Assembly (NCBI GenBank): GCA_003663415.1
Contig: QMZY01000026.1
Coordinates: forward strand, 1-10,002
Origin: Candidatus Aenigmatarchaeota archaeon
GTDB taxonomy: Archaea > Aenigmatarchaeota > Aenigmatarchaeia > QMZP01
Length of the DNA: 10,002 nt
Direction of reading: 5' to 3'
Part shown: one piece after another, positions 1-5,825 of the stretch
How positions within the stretch are numbered: the first letter of the stretch is position 1
How the letters are laid out: every line of letters begins with the position of its first letter
Notes under the pieces: generated by a model
Seen by the model: only the letters and a program-made list of their open reading frames with translations
The model's database searches: none
Told to the model about the DNA's origin: nothing
Program-made: the position numbers and the translations under genes

Positions 1-438
1 CTTCTTTATACCCTGTCTTATTATCCAGTTAGTATTTTTATTTTTCAGTTTTGCCCATTTTCTGCATAAATCCGCCACAAATTCAGGATTTTTCTTGCTT
101 ATCGCCCTAAGAAGAGCAGCAACAGACTTTCTGACATAAAGGCTATCGTCAGTTTTCAGTTTTTCAATTACTGGTAAAATCTTCTCTGGATTCCTTCGAG
201 CCACACTCCTCAATCCTTCACTTGAGGCTCTGCGAATATTGGGGTCTTTTTCCTCTGCCCATATTATCATCTCACTTACAACTTCATATTCTTTCTTTTT
301 ACTGATCTCAACTAAGGCAGTGGCTGCATCTTCTCTTTTCTTCCAGTCCTTATGGGAAGCGAGTTCTCTTATTTCAGGAAGAGCATTATGCAAGGAATAG
401 ATTCCCTTCTTAATTATATCTCTAACATCATCTATCAT
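1..438 (-). CDS. AlkD-like / HEAT-repeat protein (3' end outside window)
   Basis: An open frame of 146 codons runs from an ATG at 438-436 to the left edge without a stop, so the C-terminus is missing. It is an all-helical repeat protein. Residues about 18-60 and 60-105 look like HEAT-type helix pairs (EDAATALVEIS, IRRASSEGLRSVARRNPEKI). Residues about 100-146 resemble the DNA alkylation repair (AlkD/AlkC) pattern: VRKSVAALLRAISKKNPEF, then a Trp, then NTNWIIRQGIKK, close to the family's V+kSVan.L.diskdhPe and WiirhALR.LiKKG. That family grips DNA with HEAT-like repeats and removes alkylated bases, but the active-site part cannot be judged here. Its ATG overlaps the stop of the upstream HEAT gene as ATGA, so translation is probably coupled and the two proteins may act together. 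It could instead be a plain HEAT scaffold. Confidence 0.72.
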   Translation of the reverse strand, partial: MIDDVRDIIKKGIYSLHNALPEIRELASHKDWKKREDAATALVEISKKKEYEVVSEMIIWAEEKDPNIRRASSEGLRSVARRNPEKILPVIEKLKTDDSLYVRKSVAALLRAISKKNPEFVADLCRKWAKLKNKNTNWIIRQGIKK

Positions 439-950
439 GTTCCAATACCCTTCAGATATTTCAGGTAAATATTTCTCACTCCTTTGTTAGTTTCTCTTTC
501 CAATATCTTCTCAAATTCTTGAACGAGTTCTTTTTGCATTTCTAAACTACTCTTTGCGATTTCAGTTAAAGCAAAAGCAGCACTCCACCTTACAACTGTG
601 CCTTTATCTTTTGTGTTTTCTAAAAGCTTTGGGACAGCATCTTTAACTTTATCTGGAAATTTTTTGGCAACATTGCCTATTATCCTGCAAGCTTCCCATT
701 TTACTCTTGGAGCTTTGTCGTTGATATGCTCGATAACGAAATCAAGGCAATCTTTTGCAAATTCTGAACTTTCTTTGGTAACATATTCTATCGCTTCCAT
801 GCAGTTACCTTTTTCAGCAGTATTTCCATCTCTAAAGCATTGTATAAGTTCGTCAATCGCTTTGTCATCGCTTTTTAATTTTTCAGCCAAAAGTTCAACA
901 ATTTCCTTTGGTTTTCTTTTTGACTTTAATATTTTTACTATTGTTATCAT
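435..950 (-). CDS. HEAT-repeat protein, first gene of a coupled pair
   Basis: A 171-aa helical repeat protein with no signal peptide or membrane helix, so cytoplasmic. Residues 1-60 are charged helices (KSKRKPKEIVELLAEKL). Residues about 62-100, 101-140 and 140-170 form HEAT-like units with the usual D-x-x-x-V-R/K-x-x-A pattern, for example APRVKWEACRIIGNVAKKF and TVVRWSAAFALTEIAKSS. HEAT repeats bind protein or nucleic acid; no catalytic motif is visible. Its TGA overlaps the ATG of the downstream AlkD-like gene (ATGA), implying a shared transcript and probably shared function. On the minus strand a GAGGG sits 6 bases before the ATG and a TATA-like AAAATATAATATA about 35 bases before it. The specific function is unknown; a role near DNA alkylation damage is only a guess from the partner. 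Confidence 0.78.
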   Translation of the reverse strand: MITIVKILKSKRKPKEIVELLAEKLKSDDKAIDELIQCFRDGNTAEKGNCMEAIEYVTKESSEFAKDCLDFVIEHINDKAPRVKWEACRIIGNVAKKFPDKVKDAVPKLLENTKDKGTVVRWSAAFALTEIAKSSLEMQKELVQEFEKILERETNKGVRNIYLKYLKGIGT

Positions 951-956
951 ATTTTA

Positions 957-993
957 CCCTCTATAACGATTATTTCTCTATATTATATTTTCT
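957..993 (-). promoter_or_regulatory. Promoter and SD of the HEAT gene pair
   Basis: Read on the minus strand, an AT-rich TATA-like stretch (979-993) lies about 35 bases before the ATG at 950, and a GAGGG (961-957) lies 6 bases before it. This fits a short-leader mRNA with SD-led initiation. The 85-base gap is shared with the divergent methyltransferase remnant, whose own TATA-like sequence is at 1011-1020. Confidence 0.45.
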
Positions 994-1035
994 ATGTGAA
1001 GAATGCTGCATTTAAAATAATATGTTATAATTACA

Positions 1036-1451
1036 ATGAATATGAGTAAGAAATTGAATTTAAAGAAGTAACTCCAGAATATGTAAGGAGCTATGAAAAT
1101 TTAGAAAGAAAATATAGAGTTTATTCCAGAAGTGCCAGAAGATTAGTTGAATTAGCAAACATTCAAGAAACAGATGTTGTTATAGATTTGGGTTGTGGAA
1201 CTGGGATTTCTTCACAAGAAATTTATCAAAGAATAGGAGGCAAGGGTAGATTAATAGGAATTGATATCTCTCCAAGAATGTTAGATGTAGCAAAAAAGAA
1301 GTTTCAAGGAAAAGATAATGTAAGATTTATTGTTGGTGATGCTTTTAATTTGTCTGATTTAGTTGATGAAAAAGTTGATGTGGTTTTATCGAATTTTACT
1401 TTTTATTATTTTCTTTCTGGTTCAAATAAAGAATTCCACCGGTCTATTTGA
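1036..1451 (+). pseudogene. Class I SAM-dependent methyltransferase, frameshifted and truncated
   Basis: The frame from about 1050 encodes a Rossmann-fold methyltransferase. It has motif I VIDLGCGTG (about 1179-1205), the acidic GIDISPRMLDVAKKKF at the end of strand 2, a VGDAF motif II and the DVVLSNFTF strand 4. The SAM-binding half is therefore clear. It has no proper start: a TAA lies in frame at 1047 and the first usable codon is the TTG at 1188, inside motif I. An ATG at 1036 lies in another frame, and adding one A in the run at 1051-1053 would join the frames as MNMSKKIEFKEVTPEY, a sensible N-terminus. The gene stops at 1449-1451 inside a hairpin (1437-1457), with the usual C-terminal RVLKPGG region and later strands absent. 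I read this as a dead gene cut by the block at 1437-1970. The substrate is unknown. The frameshift could also be a sequencing error, but the truncation would remain. Confidence 0.75.
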
Positions 1452-1487
1452 CCGGTGCCGGGCATGGGCTTGGCCCATCATCTATTT

Positions 1488-1545
1488 GTTCTAACTTCAC
1501 CAATTAATTGGTAGCTAAAAATCTCTGGGAGGTGAAGTTATGAAC
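1488..1545 (+). promoter_or_regulatory. Hairpin hiding a Shine-Dalgarno sequence and start codon
   Basis: A strong SD, GGGAGGTGA (1527-1535), stands 4 bases before an ATG at 1540. GGTGAAGTTA (1531-1540) is perfectly complementary to TAACTTCACC (1492-1501), and GTTC (1488-1491) can pair on to GAAC (1542-1545) past one bulged T. In RNA this would mask both the SD and the AUG. A perfect palindrome CCAATTAATTGG (1500-1511) competes for part of the upstream arm, so two exclusive folds are possible. Whether this regulates translation is inference. Confidence 0.4.
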
Positions 1546-1635
1546 GATTTTGTCAGCTATAGCTTTAGTGTTGGCAGCTATGGATTCTTCCTGAAGGGAA
1601 GTGCTGCCATAAAATATTTGGCATTCCTGCTATAA
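1540..1635 (+). CDS. Possible 31-aa hydrophobic small ORF
   Basis: ATG to TAA gives 31 codons, starting MNDFVSYSFSVGSYGFFLKG and ending KYLAFLL. It is short and rich in aromatic and aliphatic residues. I recognise no family. The only reason to list it is the excellent upstream SD (GGGAGGTGA, 4 bases before ATG), rare in this window and shared in style with alba, and the fact that the SD is caught in a perfect hairpin arm. Much of the ORF also lies in paired arms (1573-1608), so it may simply be part of a structured RNA, or a leader peptide of a lost gene. Confidence 0.22.
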   Translation: MNDFVSYSFSVGSYGFFLKGSAAIKYLAFLL

Positions 1636-2005
1636 AAATCCGTTGCGAACCCTTCAGAACAGCACCCAACTGCCTCGGTGCAGAGTGAAGGGAGCTTGTA
1701 TAGACAAGGTCCGAGGATAAAGAAAATTTTGCTCTGAAAATGCCTCTCTCCACAACAATACAGAAGTTTTTTCAGAGAATGCCAACACCTCTGTTCAAAA
1801 GAACTCAACCAGACAAAAACTCTTTCAAATTTCTGAATCACAGGTTGCAATGGATGAAACATAGCACAGTTCAAGTTATGTGTCCACATGCTATGCTAAG
1901 AAGCTTGTCCGGAAATTCAGGAAGAACCAGGTTATAACCTTGAGACAGGGCAGATATCTTGTCAAGATATAGTGAACTCTTATTTTCTCAAGTCTTTATT
2001 CAAAA

Positions 2006-2473
2006 TTATAGTTGATTTCTGTCCAAAACTAATATTTTGTCCGTATCCAAAGGAGTATATATGTGAATTCCTTTTTGATAAAATTTATCAGCCTCAGGAA
2101 AATCCAATAATATTCGCGAATAGATTACTTTCTCATAACCGTTAGCAGTTTCAGCCAGTAATTTAATCTTATCTCTTGCAACAATTTCGTAATAAGGCAG
2201 CAATAATTTCCCGATTGATTTATATCCCTTAGCTGAAACGAATTTCTCGCCATTAATTATAATCTCATTTCTTTTTTCAAATGAGCCATATCTCAGAGGA
2301 TAATCGTCAAAGACATTCCTTTTTAGTTCAGGCACTACTTCGAAAAGGTTCTCTCCGTCTTCCAATCGCTGTAATAATTCTTCAATATTATCAGACGTTA
2401 AAGGAATTCTCTCCTTCCAAGAATCCCAAGCCTTAACTTCAAAAGCAAAATATGGTATTTGTTTAATGTCCAT
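2006..2473 (-). CDS. Hypothetical protein, 155 aa, family not recognised
   Basis: A complete ORF from ATG at 2473 to TAA at 2006, starting MDIKQIPYFAFEVKAWDSWK. It has no signal peptide or membrane helix and only isolated conserved-looking features: a Trp pair near residues 16-19, an acidic helix (NIEELLQRLEDGENLFEVVPEL, about 29-50) and a mixed alpha/beta second half ending in HIYTPLDTDKILVLD. It contains no cysteines. I cannot name a family; a small cytoplasmic protein is all that can be supported. On the minus strand a TATA-like TTTAAATT (2503-2510) lies about 34 bases before the ATG, so it probably has its own promoter and a very short leader. It is flanked by the structured block and by a gene-free gap, so it belongs to no visible operon. 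Confidence 0.65.
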   Translation of the reverse strand: MDIKQIPYFAFEVKAWDSWKERIPLTSDNIEELLQRLEDGENLFEVVPELKRNVFDDYPLRYGSFEKRNEIIINGEKFVSAKGYKSIGKLLLPYYEIVARDKIKLLAETANGYEKVIYSRILLDFPEADKFYQKGIHIYTPLDTDKILVLDRNQL

Positions 2474-2498
2474 TTGATTACCTATTAAGTAATGTCCT

Positions 2499-2514
2499 CT
2501 TTAATTTAAATATG
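2499..2514 (-). promoter_or_regulatory. TATA-like promoter of the 155-aa gene
   Basis: On the minus strand the run CATATTTAAATTAAAG includes a TATA-type TTTAAATT centred about 34 bases before the ATG at 2473, predicting a transcript with a leader of about ten bases or less. There is only a weak AGGT before the start. Confidence 0.4.
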
Positions 2515-2522
2515 TTGGGGTA

Positions 2523-2552
2523 TGAATTCCGCGGGTTAGCGCGCAGAATTCA
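2523..2552. repeat. Stem-loop with paired GAATTC arms
   Basis: TGAATTC (2523-2529) pairs with GAATTCA (2546-2552), and CGCG (2530-2533) pairs with CGCG (2540-2543), leaving a GGTTAG loop and a two-base CA bulge. That is 11 base pairs in an AT-rich gap. No T-tract follows on either strand, so it does not look like a terminator. It may be a binding site or element scar. Confidence 0.45.
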
Positions 2553-2778
2553 GGTTGGCTCTAAGAACTTAATTCCGTAAAAAGAGAAACTCATTATCGA
2601 TTTTCTAGTTTTTGGCTGTGTTTATCAAAAACCGGCACAGAGGCTTCAAAAACCTGAAATTTGCGGATTTATAGTTCCTGATGCAATAAATTGCAAAGTG
2701 TTAGGAAGAATTAACAAACGATATCTTTGGAATCAATTATGCCGTTTGCTATAAATTCACAAAACCTCATGGTTTGAC

Positions 2779-2787
2779 ATATTTAAG
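2779..2787 (+). promoter_or_regulatory. TATA box of the wall-hydrolase operon
   Basis: ATATTTAAG is centred about 27 bases before the ATG at 2810, the classic archaeal TATA distance for a leaderless transcript. It argues against the upstream TTG at 2774, which would place the promoter inside the gene. No other promoter is evident within the operon, so all five genes are probably transcribed from here. Confidence 0.6.
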
Positions 2788-2809
2788 ATTCCGAAAAGAA
2801 AAGAATAAT

Positions 2810-3412
2810 ATGAGAGGTCTTTCTGTCCCGCCTGTTATCTTAATTTTTCTTATCGCAGGTATTGTGTTAGGCGTAATAAGCCTTATCTGGGCTTACGGGC
2901 AGATAGAAAAAGTATTGTACAGCGAATGCTGGAAATCTATAAACGAAGAAATAGATGCCTTGTGCTTGGATGAAAAGTTTGGATGCGAACCACAGTCTTC
3001 GGCAATAACGCTGAAAAGCTGCGTAAGTGATGTGATATTTGTGAACAATGAGGAAGTTAACAAAGTAATAAACTTCTTTAACGGAGGAAACATGCCTTCT
3101 AATTGCAACGGGGCTGAGGCGTATGTTTTATTAATTCCAAGAAAGCCCGGCTGGCTGTCTGCATGGTGGTCTGTTTTGAGCGGGGAAGAAAGGCTTGAAA
3201 AATTTAAGCAAAGATATTTCTCCAAAAGCAAATGCAAAAAAGCAAAACACACATTCAACAACATCAATGATTATTTACACCTTGAAGGGCCGCAAAAACA
3301 GGGCGAAACAAGAACATATTGTATATACATAGACAGGCTCTCTGTAAACGACCAGAACCGTCAGGTTTTTGAGATAAGAACAAAAGAAGTTAAATCAAAG
3401 AGTGATTGCTAA
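2810..3412 (+). CDS. Membrane-anchored Cys-rich surface protein, operon gene 1
   Basis: A 200-aa protein. Residues 1-5 are short and basic, residues about 7-29 form a single membrane helix (VPPVILIFLIAGIVLGVISL), and the rest should lie outside the cell. It has eight cysteines (40, 52, 59, 71, 99, 142, 171, 200), an even number that suggests disulfides. The middle has an unusual PRKPGWLSAWWSVLSGEER segment (110-128), followed by a basic helical stretch and a YCIYI strand near 170-174. I know no catalytic family here. The N-terminus resembles pilin-like or other helix-anchored surface proteins of DPANN archaea; that is inference. The start is set by the TATA box at 2779-2787, making the mRNA probably leaderless. 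The lytic transglycosylase gene begins 1 base after its stop, so a joint role at the surface is likely. Confidence 0.72.
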   Translation: MRGLSVPPVILIFLIAGIVLGVISLIWAYGQIEKVLYSECWKSINEEIDALCLDEKFGCEPQSSAITLKSCVSDVIFVNNEEVNKVINFFNGGNMPSNCNGAEAYVLLIPRKPGWLSAWWSVLSGEERLEKFKQRYFSKSKCKKAKHTFNNINDYLHLEGPQKQGETRTYCIYIDRLSVNDQNRQVFEIRTKEVKSKSDC

Positions 3413-3413
3413 A

Positions 3414-4367
3414 ATGAAAAGAAAACTTCAGAGCGAAATGAGAATGTTATTTATTATAGGAGGGATAGTGATTTCTATTTTCGCTCTGGTGTTTATTATA
3501 AAAACAATCACACCTACGCTTTCTTCAAGCCCGCAGGCGCAGGCAATTATTGTAGCACATATAACAGCCTCTGCTGTAAATGTTTTGTCCGGGGTGGAAA
3601 ACGGATATGTGAAATCAGAATTTCCAGAACCCTTAACCGTGGAAGTTTATAAAAAACATGGGAGATGGTATGTGAAAGTTGTTTATGATGAAAAAAACGG
3701 GAAAAGTTACGAGGTTCCTGTTTTGGTGGAAATGGAAAAAACAGGCCCTTTGAAGATAAAGAACGTGTACGTGTTTAAAACAGTTGGAAACCCTGTCACA
3801 ATTATCGGAGAGCAAGAGAGTTCAAAAATCTATTTCAAAAATCTGGTATGCGGTGTTGACGAGAGGACCTTATCATACTATATTTCAGAGGCAAGCCAGA
3901 AATACAATGTTAACCCAAACCTTATAAAGGCTGTGATAGCTCAGGAAAGCTCGTTTAAACACTGTTCTGTTTCTTCAAAAAACGCTGTTGGATATATGCA
4001 ATTGACAGAAAGCCTTGTAAAGGATATAAATTCAAGACAAACTAAATTAGGAAGATATTGTGATATAACTGTGGATGTAAACAACCCGGAAGACAATATC
4101 CTTGGAGGCGCTTGTTATCTTTCATATCTCATAAAAAAATACGGAGATGTGAAAATTGCACTGACAGCATACAACTGCGGCCCCGGAAATATAGATAACC
4201 TTGTAAAAAAATACGGAGCCTCTTGGGATCAGGTAAAAGAGCGCATAAACGAAGTCTGCACGCAGGAAGCTGTTACGTATGCTGAGGGTGTTATGGGATT
4301 TTATGCTGACTGTTACGATCCTGGAGGCAGGTGCGATGTCCATAAAGGAAGGTGCAGATTGTGTTGA
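3414..4367 (+). CDS. Membrane-anchored lytic transglycosylase (SLT domain)
   Basis: A 317-aa protein with three parts. Residues about 9-30 are one membrane helix (MLFIIGGIVISIFALVFII). Residues about 40-140 are an extracellular beta-rich domain of unknown type. Residues about 150-300 are an SLT/goose-lysozyme-like domain. The SLT motifs are intact: catalytic Glu178 in AVIAQESSF, NAVGYMQL (190-197), and LTAYNCGPGN (250-259). Such enzymes cut the MurNAc-GlcNAc bond of bacterial peptidoglycan. Ten cysteines, all at or after residue 146, include a Cys-rich tail (300, 307, 314, 317), suggesting a disulfide-tied secreted enzyme. ATG 3414 is chosen, 1 base after gene 1; a GTG at 3402 is possible and would add 4 residues. 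Archaea lack murein, so the target should be foreign. A role like VirB1-type transglycosylases, which open the wall for a pilus or secretion machine, is the best alternative. Confidence 0.9.
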   Translation: MKRKLQSEMRMLFIIGGIVISIFALVFIIKTITPTLSSSPQAQAIIVAHITASAVNVLSGVENGYVKSEFPEPLTVEVYKKHGRWYVKVVYDEKNGKSYEVPVLVEMEKTGPLKIKNVYVFKTVGNPVTIIGEQESSKIYFKNLVCGVDERTLSYYISEASQKYNVNPNLIKAVIAQESSFKHCSVSSKNAVGYMQLTESLVKDINSRQTKLGRYCDITVDVNNPEDNILGGACYLSYLIKKYGDVKIALTAYNCGPGNIDNLVKKYGASWDQVKERINEVCTQEAVTYAEGVMGFYADCYDPGGRCDVHKGRCRLC

Positions 4368-4372
4368 TAAAA

Positions 4373-4786
4373 ATGGCAAAAAAAGGGGATTATGAAATAT
4401 TCACAACACCTTTAAGCGCGTTGCTGTTCGTAGGTGCTGTTATAAGTTTAGGTCTGCTTGTAGCGACATCATTTATAAATTATAAAGGCACGCTTGTGAA
4501 TGCAGTAGAAGACCTGAACGCGATTGATGCAGCGCATTTAATAAAGGATTGTTTCGCTGAGGGCAAAGGACACATTTCAGCTGATTTTCTAAACTCTGTT
4601 TCAAGGAAAAACGTATGCGATGTGTGTGGCTTATGCAGCGTGAGCGTTTCTGTTAAGGTTGAGGATATAGAGAATAAAAAAGAATGGGTTTTTGGAGACG
4701 CAAGCACTTCCTATCAACATCATATATTCATTAATATAGGATATCCAAACGAGGTGCATGTGGGGAAGCTCTATGTTAGCATATAA
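4373..4786 (+). CDS. Small pilin-like membrane protein with CxxCxxC motif
   Basis: A 137-aa protein. After MAKKGDYEIFTTP comes one membrane helix (about 14-34), then an extracellular part. The charged N-terminus and single long helix resemble pilin-like or TadE-like proteins, though no class III prepilin cleavage site is clear. A Cys at 60 sits in LIKDCFAEGKGHISADFL, followed by C82, C85 and C88 in VCDVCGLC; the rest is beta-rich and ends in HVGKLYVSI. Four cysteines could form disulfides or bind metal. ATG 4373 lies 5 bases after the transglycosylase stop. A GTG at 4361 is an alternative start, because GGAAGGTG at 4347-4354 is spaced 6 bases from it. The 3' end overlaps the M23 gene by 14 bases. 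Likely a structural partner of the two hydrolases; the function itself is not established. Confidence 0.7.
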   Translation: MAKKGDYEIFTTPLSALLFVGAVISLGLLVATSFINYKGTLVNAVEDLNAIDAAHLIKDCFAEGKGHISADFLNSVSRKNVCDVCGLCSVSVSVKVEDIENKKEWVFGDASTSYQHHIFINIGYPNEVHVGKLYVSI

Positions 4787-5825
4787 AAAAAGAAAAGGAA
4801 TTGGAGCATTTGTGCTGTTTTTGATTATTATGGTATTTGTGCTTAGCACCCTGTTTTTATTCAGTTCTTTTGACCTTATTCATAAAATCATAAAGATAAG
4901 GGGGAATGTTGATGTTTATATGAATATGGATGACAGAGGAACAGAGATTTTGAGTATAATGAATTCTGCTGTAAATGGAAAAAAGATTATGAAACTTCTT
5001 GGGGAGTCTGCAGCAGAAGGAAGTCTGAATACAGACAAAATAATTCAAAACAAGCTTGATAAAGTGTATTACGCTTATGCGCTTTCCTTTCCTGAAGGAA
5101 ATATAAGGTATGAAAAAGGTTTTTCAAAGCAATCCCGCAGCAGTCAAGTTTTGGGCGAATGCGGAATCCAAACTTACAAGTTAAGTGAAAATCTCAGATG
5201 GCCGGCTGATTCAAAAGAAATAACATCTGGTTTTGGTTACAGAGAACTGATGCACAGGTGCGATTGCCATGGTGGCATTGACATTAAGAGCGAGTCCGGG
5301 GCTGACAAAGTGTACGCCGCGCTTTCCGGAACAGTTGTAAAGGTTTATAATAAATGCAAAGAAGCCCAGAAACCATGCAGCGTTGATCCTTCGCAAACAG
5401 AATGTCACTGCAACAAAGGAAAAGGCAATGAAATCGTTATAAAACCTGACAGCTTTGATAAAGACAGGGTTTATCTTTTTTATTTCCATTTGAAAACAGT
5501 CAGGGTTAAAGAAGGCGAGCACGTGAACAAGGGTCAGTGCGTTGGCGAATCTGGTAGCACTGGTTTTTCAACCGGTCCGCACCTGCATTTTGAGGTCAGA
5601 AAAGCAAGCAAAAACGGTTTTGGAATTGCCGACAAGGATTCTGTTAATCCCTGTTATTTGTTTGAAGGAATGTCAAAAACAGAAATTCAAAACTGTATCC
5701 ATGCGCCTCCAAAAGTGTGTATGGTTCTGGCGCCCGCCCAGAGTCTTAACATTGACAGAATGGAGGTCCCCCTGCCCGGCGCGGTTCAAAAGCATTACAA
5801 AGGATATGTGGAGTTGGTAAGATGA
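4773..5825 (+). CDS. Membrane-anchored M23 (LytM-type) metallopeptidase
   Basis: A 350-aa protein with a basic N-terminus, one membrane helix (about 13-31), a roughly 110-residue stalk (RGTEILSIMNSAVNGKK and on), and an M23 domain from about 140 to 290. The zinc-site motifs are intact: H166 and D170 in CHGGID, H239 in YFHL, and H270/H272 in GPHLHFEV. M23 enzymes cut peptide bonds in peptidoglycan cross-links or stems. Unusually, a Cys-rich insertion (C195, C202, C211, C213) sits between the GTVVKVY and GNEIVIKP strands, and there are 11 cysteines in all. ATG 4773 is preferred, with GGGGAAG 5 bases upstream; an ATG at 4758 would add 5 residues. The start lies inside the preceding gene and the end overlaps the next gene as ATGA. 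With the SLT enzyme it would cut both peptide and glycan parts of a bacterial wall. Confidence 0.9.
   Translation: MLAYKKRKGIGAFVLFLIIMVFVLSTLFLFSSFDLIHKIIKIRGNVDVYMNMDDRGTEILSIMNSAVNGKKIMKLLGESAAEGSLNTDKIIQNKLDKVYYAYALSFPEGNIRYEKGFSKQSRSSQVLGECGIQTYKLSENLRWPADSKEITSGFGYRELMHRCDCHGGIDIKSESGADKVYAALSGTVVKVYNKCKEAQKPCSVDPSQTECHCNKGKGNEIVIKPDSFDKDRVYLFYFHLKTVRVKEGEHVNKGQCVGESGSTGFSTGPHLHFEVRKASKNGFGIADKDSVNPCYLFEGMSKTEIQNCIHAPPKVCMVLAPAQSLNIDRMEVPLPGAVQKHYKGYVELVR

Larger units (their letters stand above)
1437..1970 (+). other. Structured non-coding block: possible RNA gene or mobile-element remnant
   Basis: No convincing gene lies here, but complementary arms occur along the whole length. They are CACCGGTC 1437-1444 with 1450-1457; ATGGGC 1464-1469 with 1473-1478; TAACTTCACC 1492-1501 with 1531-1540; GGCAGC 1573-1578 with 1603-1608, enclosing CTTCC 1587-1591 with 1597-1601; TTGGCATTC 1618-1626 with 1777-1785; CCTTCA 1651-1656 with 1686-1691, enclosing GCACC 1662-1666 with 1677-1681; CTTGT 1695-1699 with 1704-1708; CTCTGAAAA 1732-1740 with 1769-1777; TTTCTGAAT 1830-1838 with 1915-1923 (one G-U); CATAGCA 1860-1866 with 1889-1895; and ATATCTTG 1954-1961 with 1963-1970. 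The TTGGCATTC arm would close a multi-branch loop. I saw no RNase P or SRP RNA core motifs and no transposase. The block begins where a methyltransferase gene is broken, so insertion is likely. The strand is uncertain. Hairpins at both ends would also suit an IS200/IS605-like remnant. Confidence 0.45.
2474..2809. other. Gene-free stretch between divergent genes
   Basis: Apart from the two promoters at its ends, I see no gene in these 336 bases. Short frames on both strands are broken by stops. It holds a strong hairpin at 2523-2552, a TGCAAT/ATTGCA palindrome at 2682-2695, and GTTTTTG/CAAAAAC arms near 2610-2633. The minus strand between about 2580 and 2680 gives IRKFQVFEASVPVFDK, which could be a decayed coding scrap, but nothing else supports it. 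Confidence 0.5.

Noticed and set aside
598..966. Plus-strand frame of 122 codons opposite the HEAT gene
   Set aside because: It is the complement of a clear HEAT-repeat gene with a proper start, SD and coupled neighbour.
1578..1889. Open frame of 103 codons on the minus strand, and a 65-codon one on the plus strand at 1740-1937
   Set aside because: Both run through the structured block, lack a convincing SD or promoter, have unnatural residue use (many Cys, Phe and Trp, or low-complexity basic) and match no family I know.
1437..1970. RNase P RNA, SRP RNA, tmRNA or a group I/II intron
   Set aside because: I looked for the RNase P conserved P4 strands, the SRP domain GGAAG...GCAGC core and intron domain V-type sequences and found no acceptable match; GGGAAG near 1596-1601 lacks the rest of the SRP pattern.
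1437..1970. IS200/IS605 transposase or TnpB gene
   Set aside because: None of the six frames shows the TnpA HUH and Tyr motifs or the TnpB RuvC or zinc-finger motifs; only the end hairpins are suggestive.
2580..2680. Minus-strand scrap IRKFQVFEASVPVFDK as a gene remnant
   Set aside because: Too short, bounded by stops, and no family could be named.
2774..2809. TTG start adding 12 residues to operon gene 1
   Set aside because: It would put the TATA box inside the gene, and the added residues spoil the usual short N-terminus before the membrane helix.
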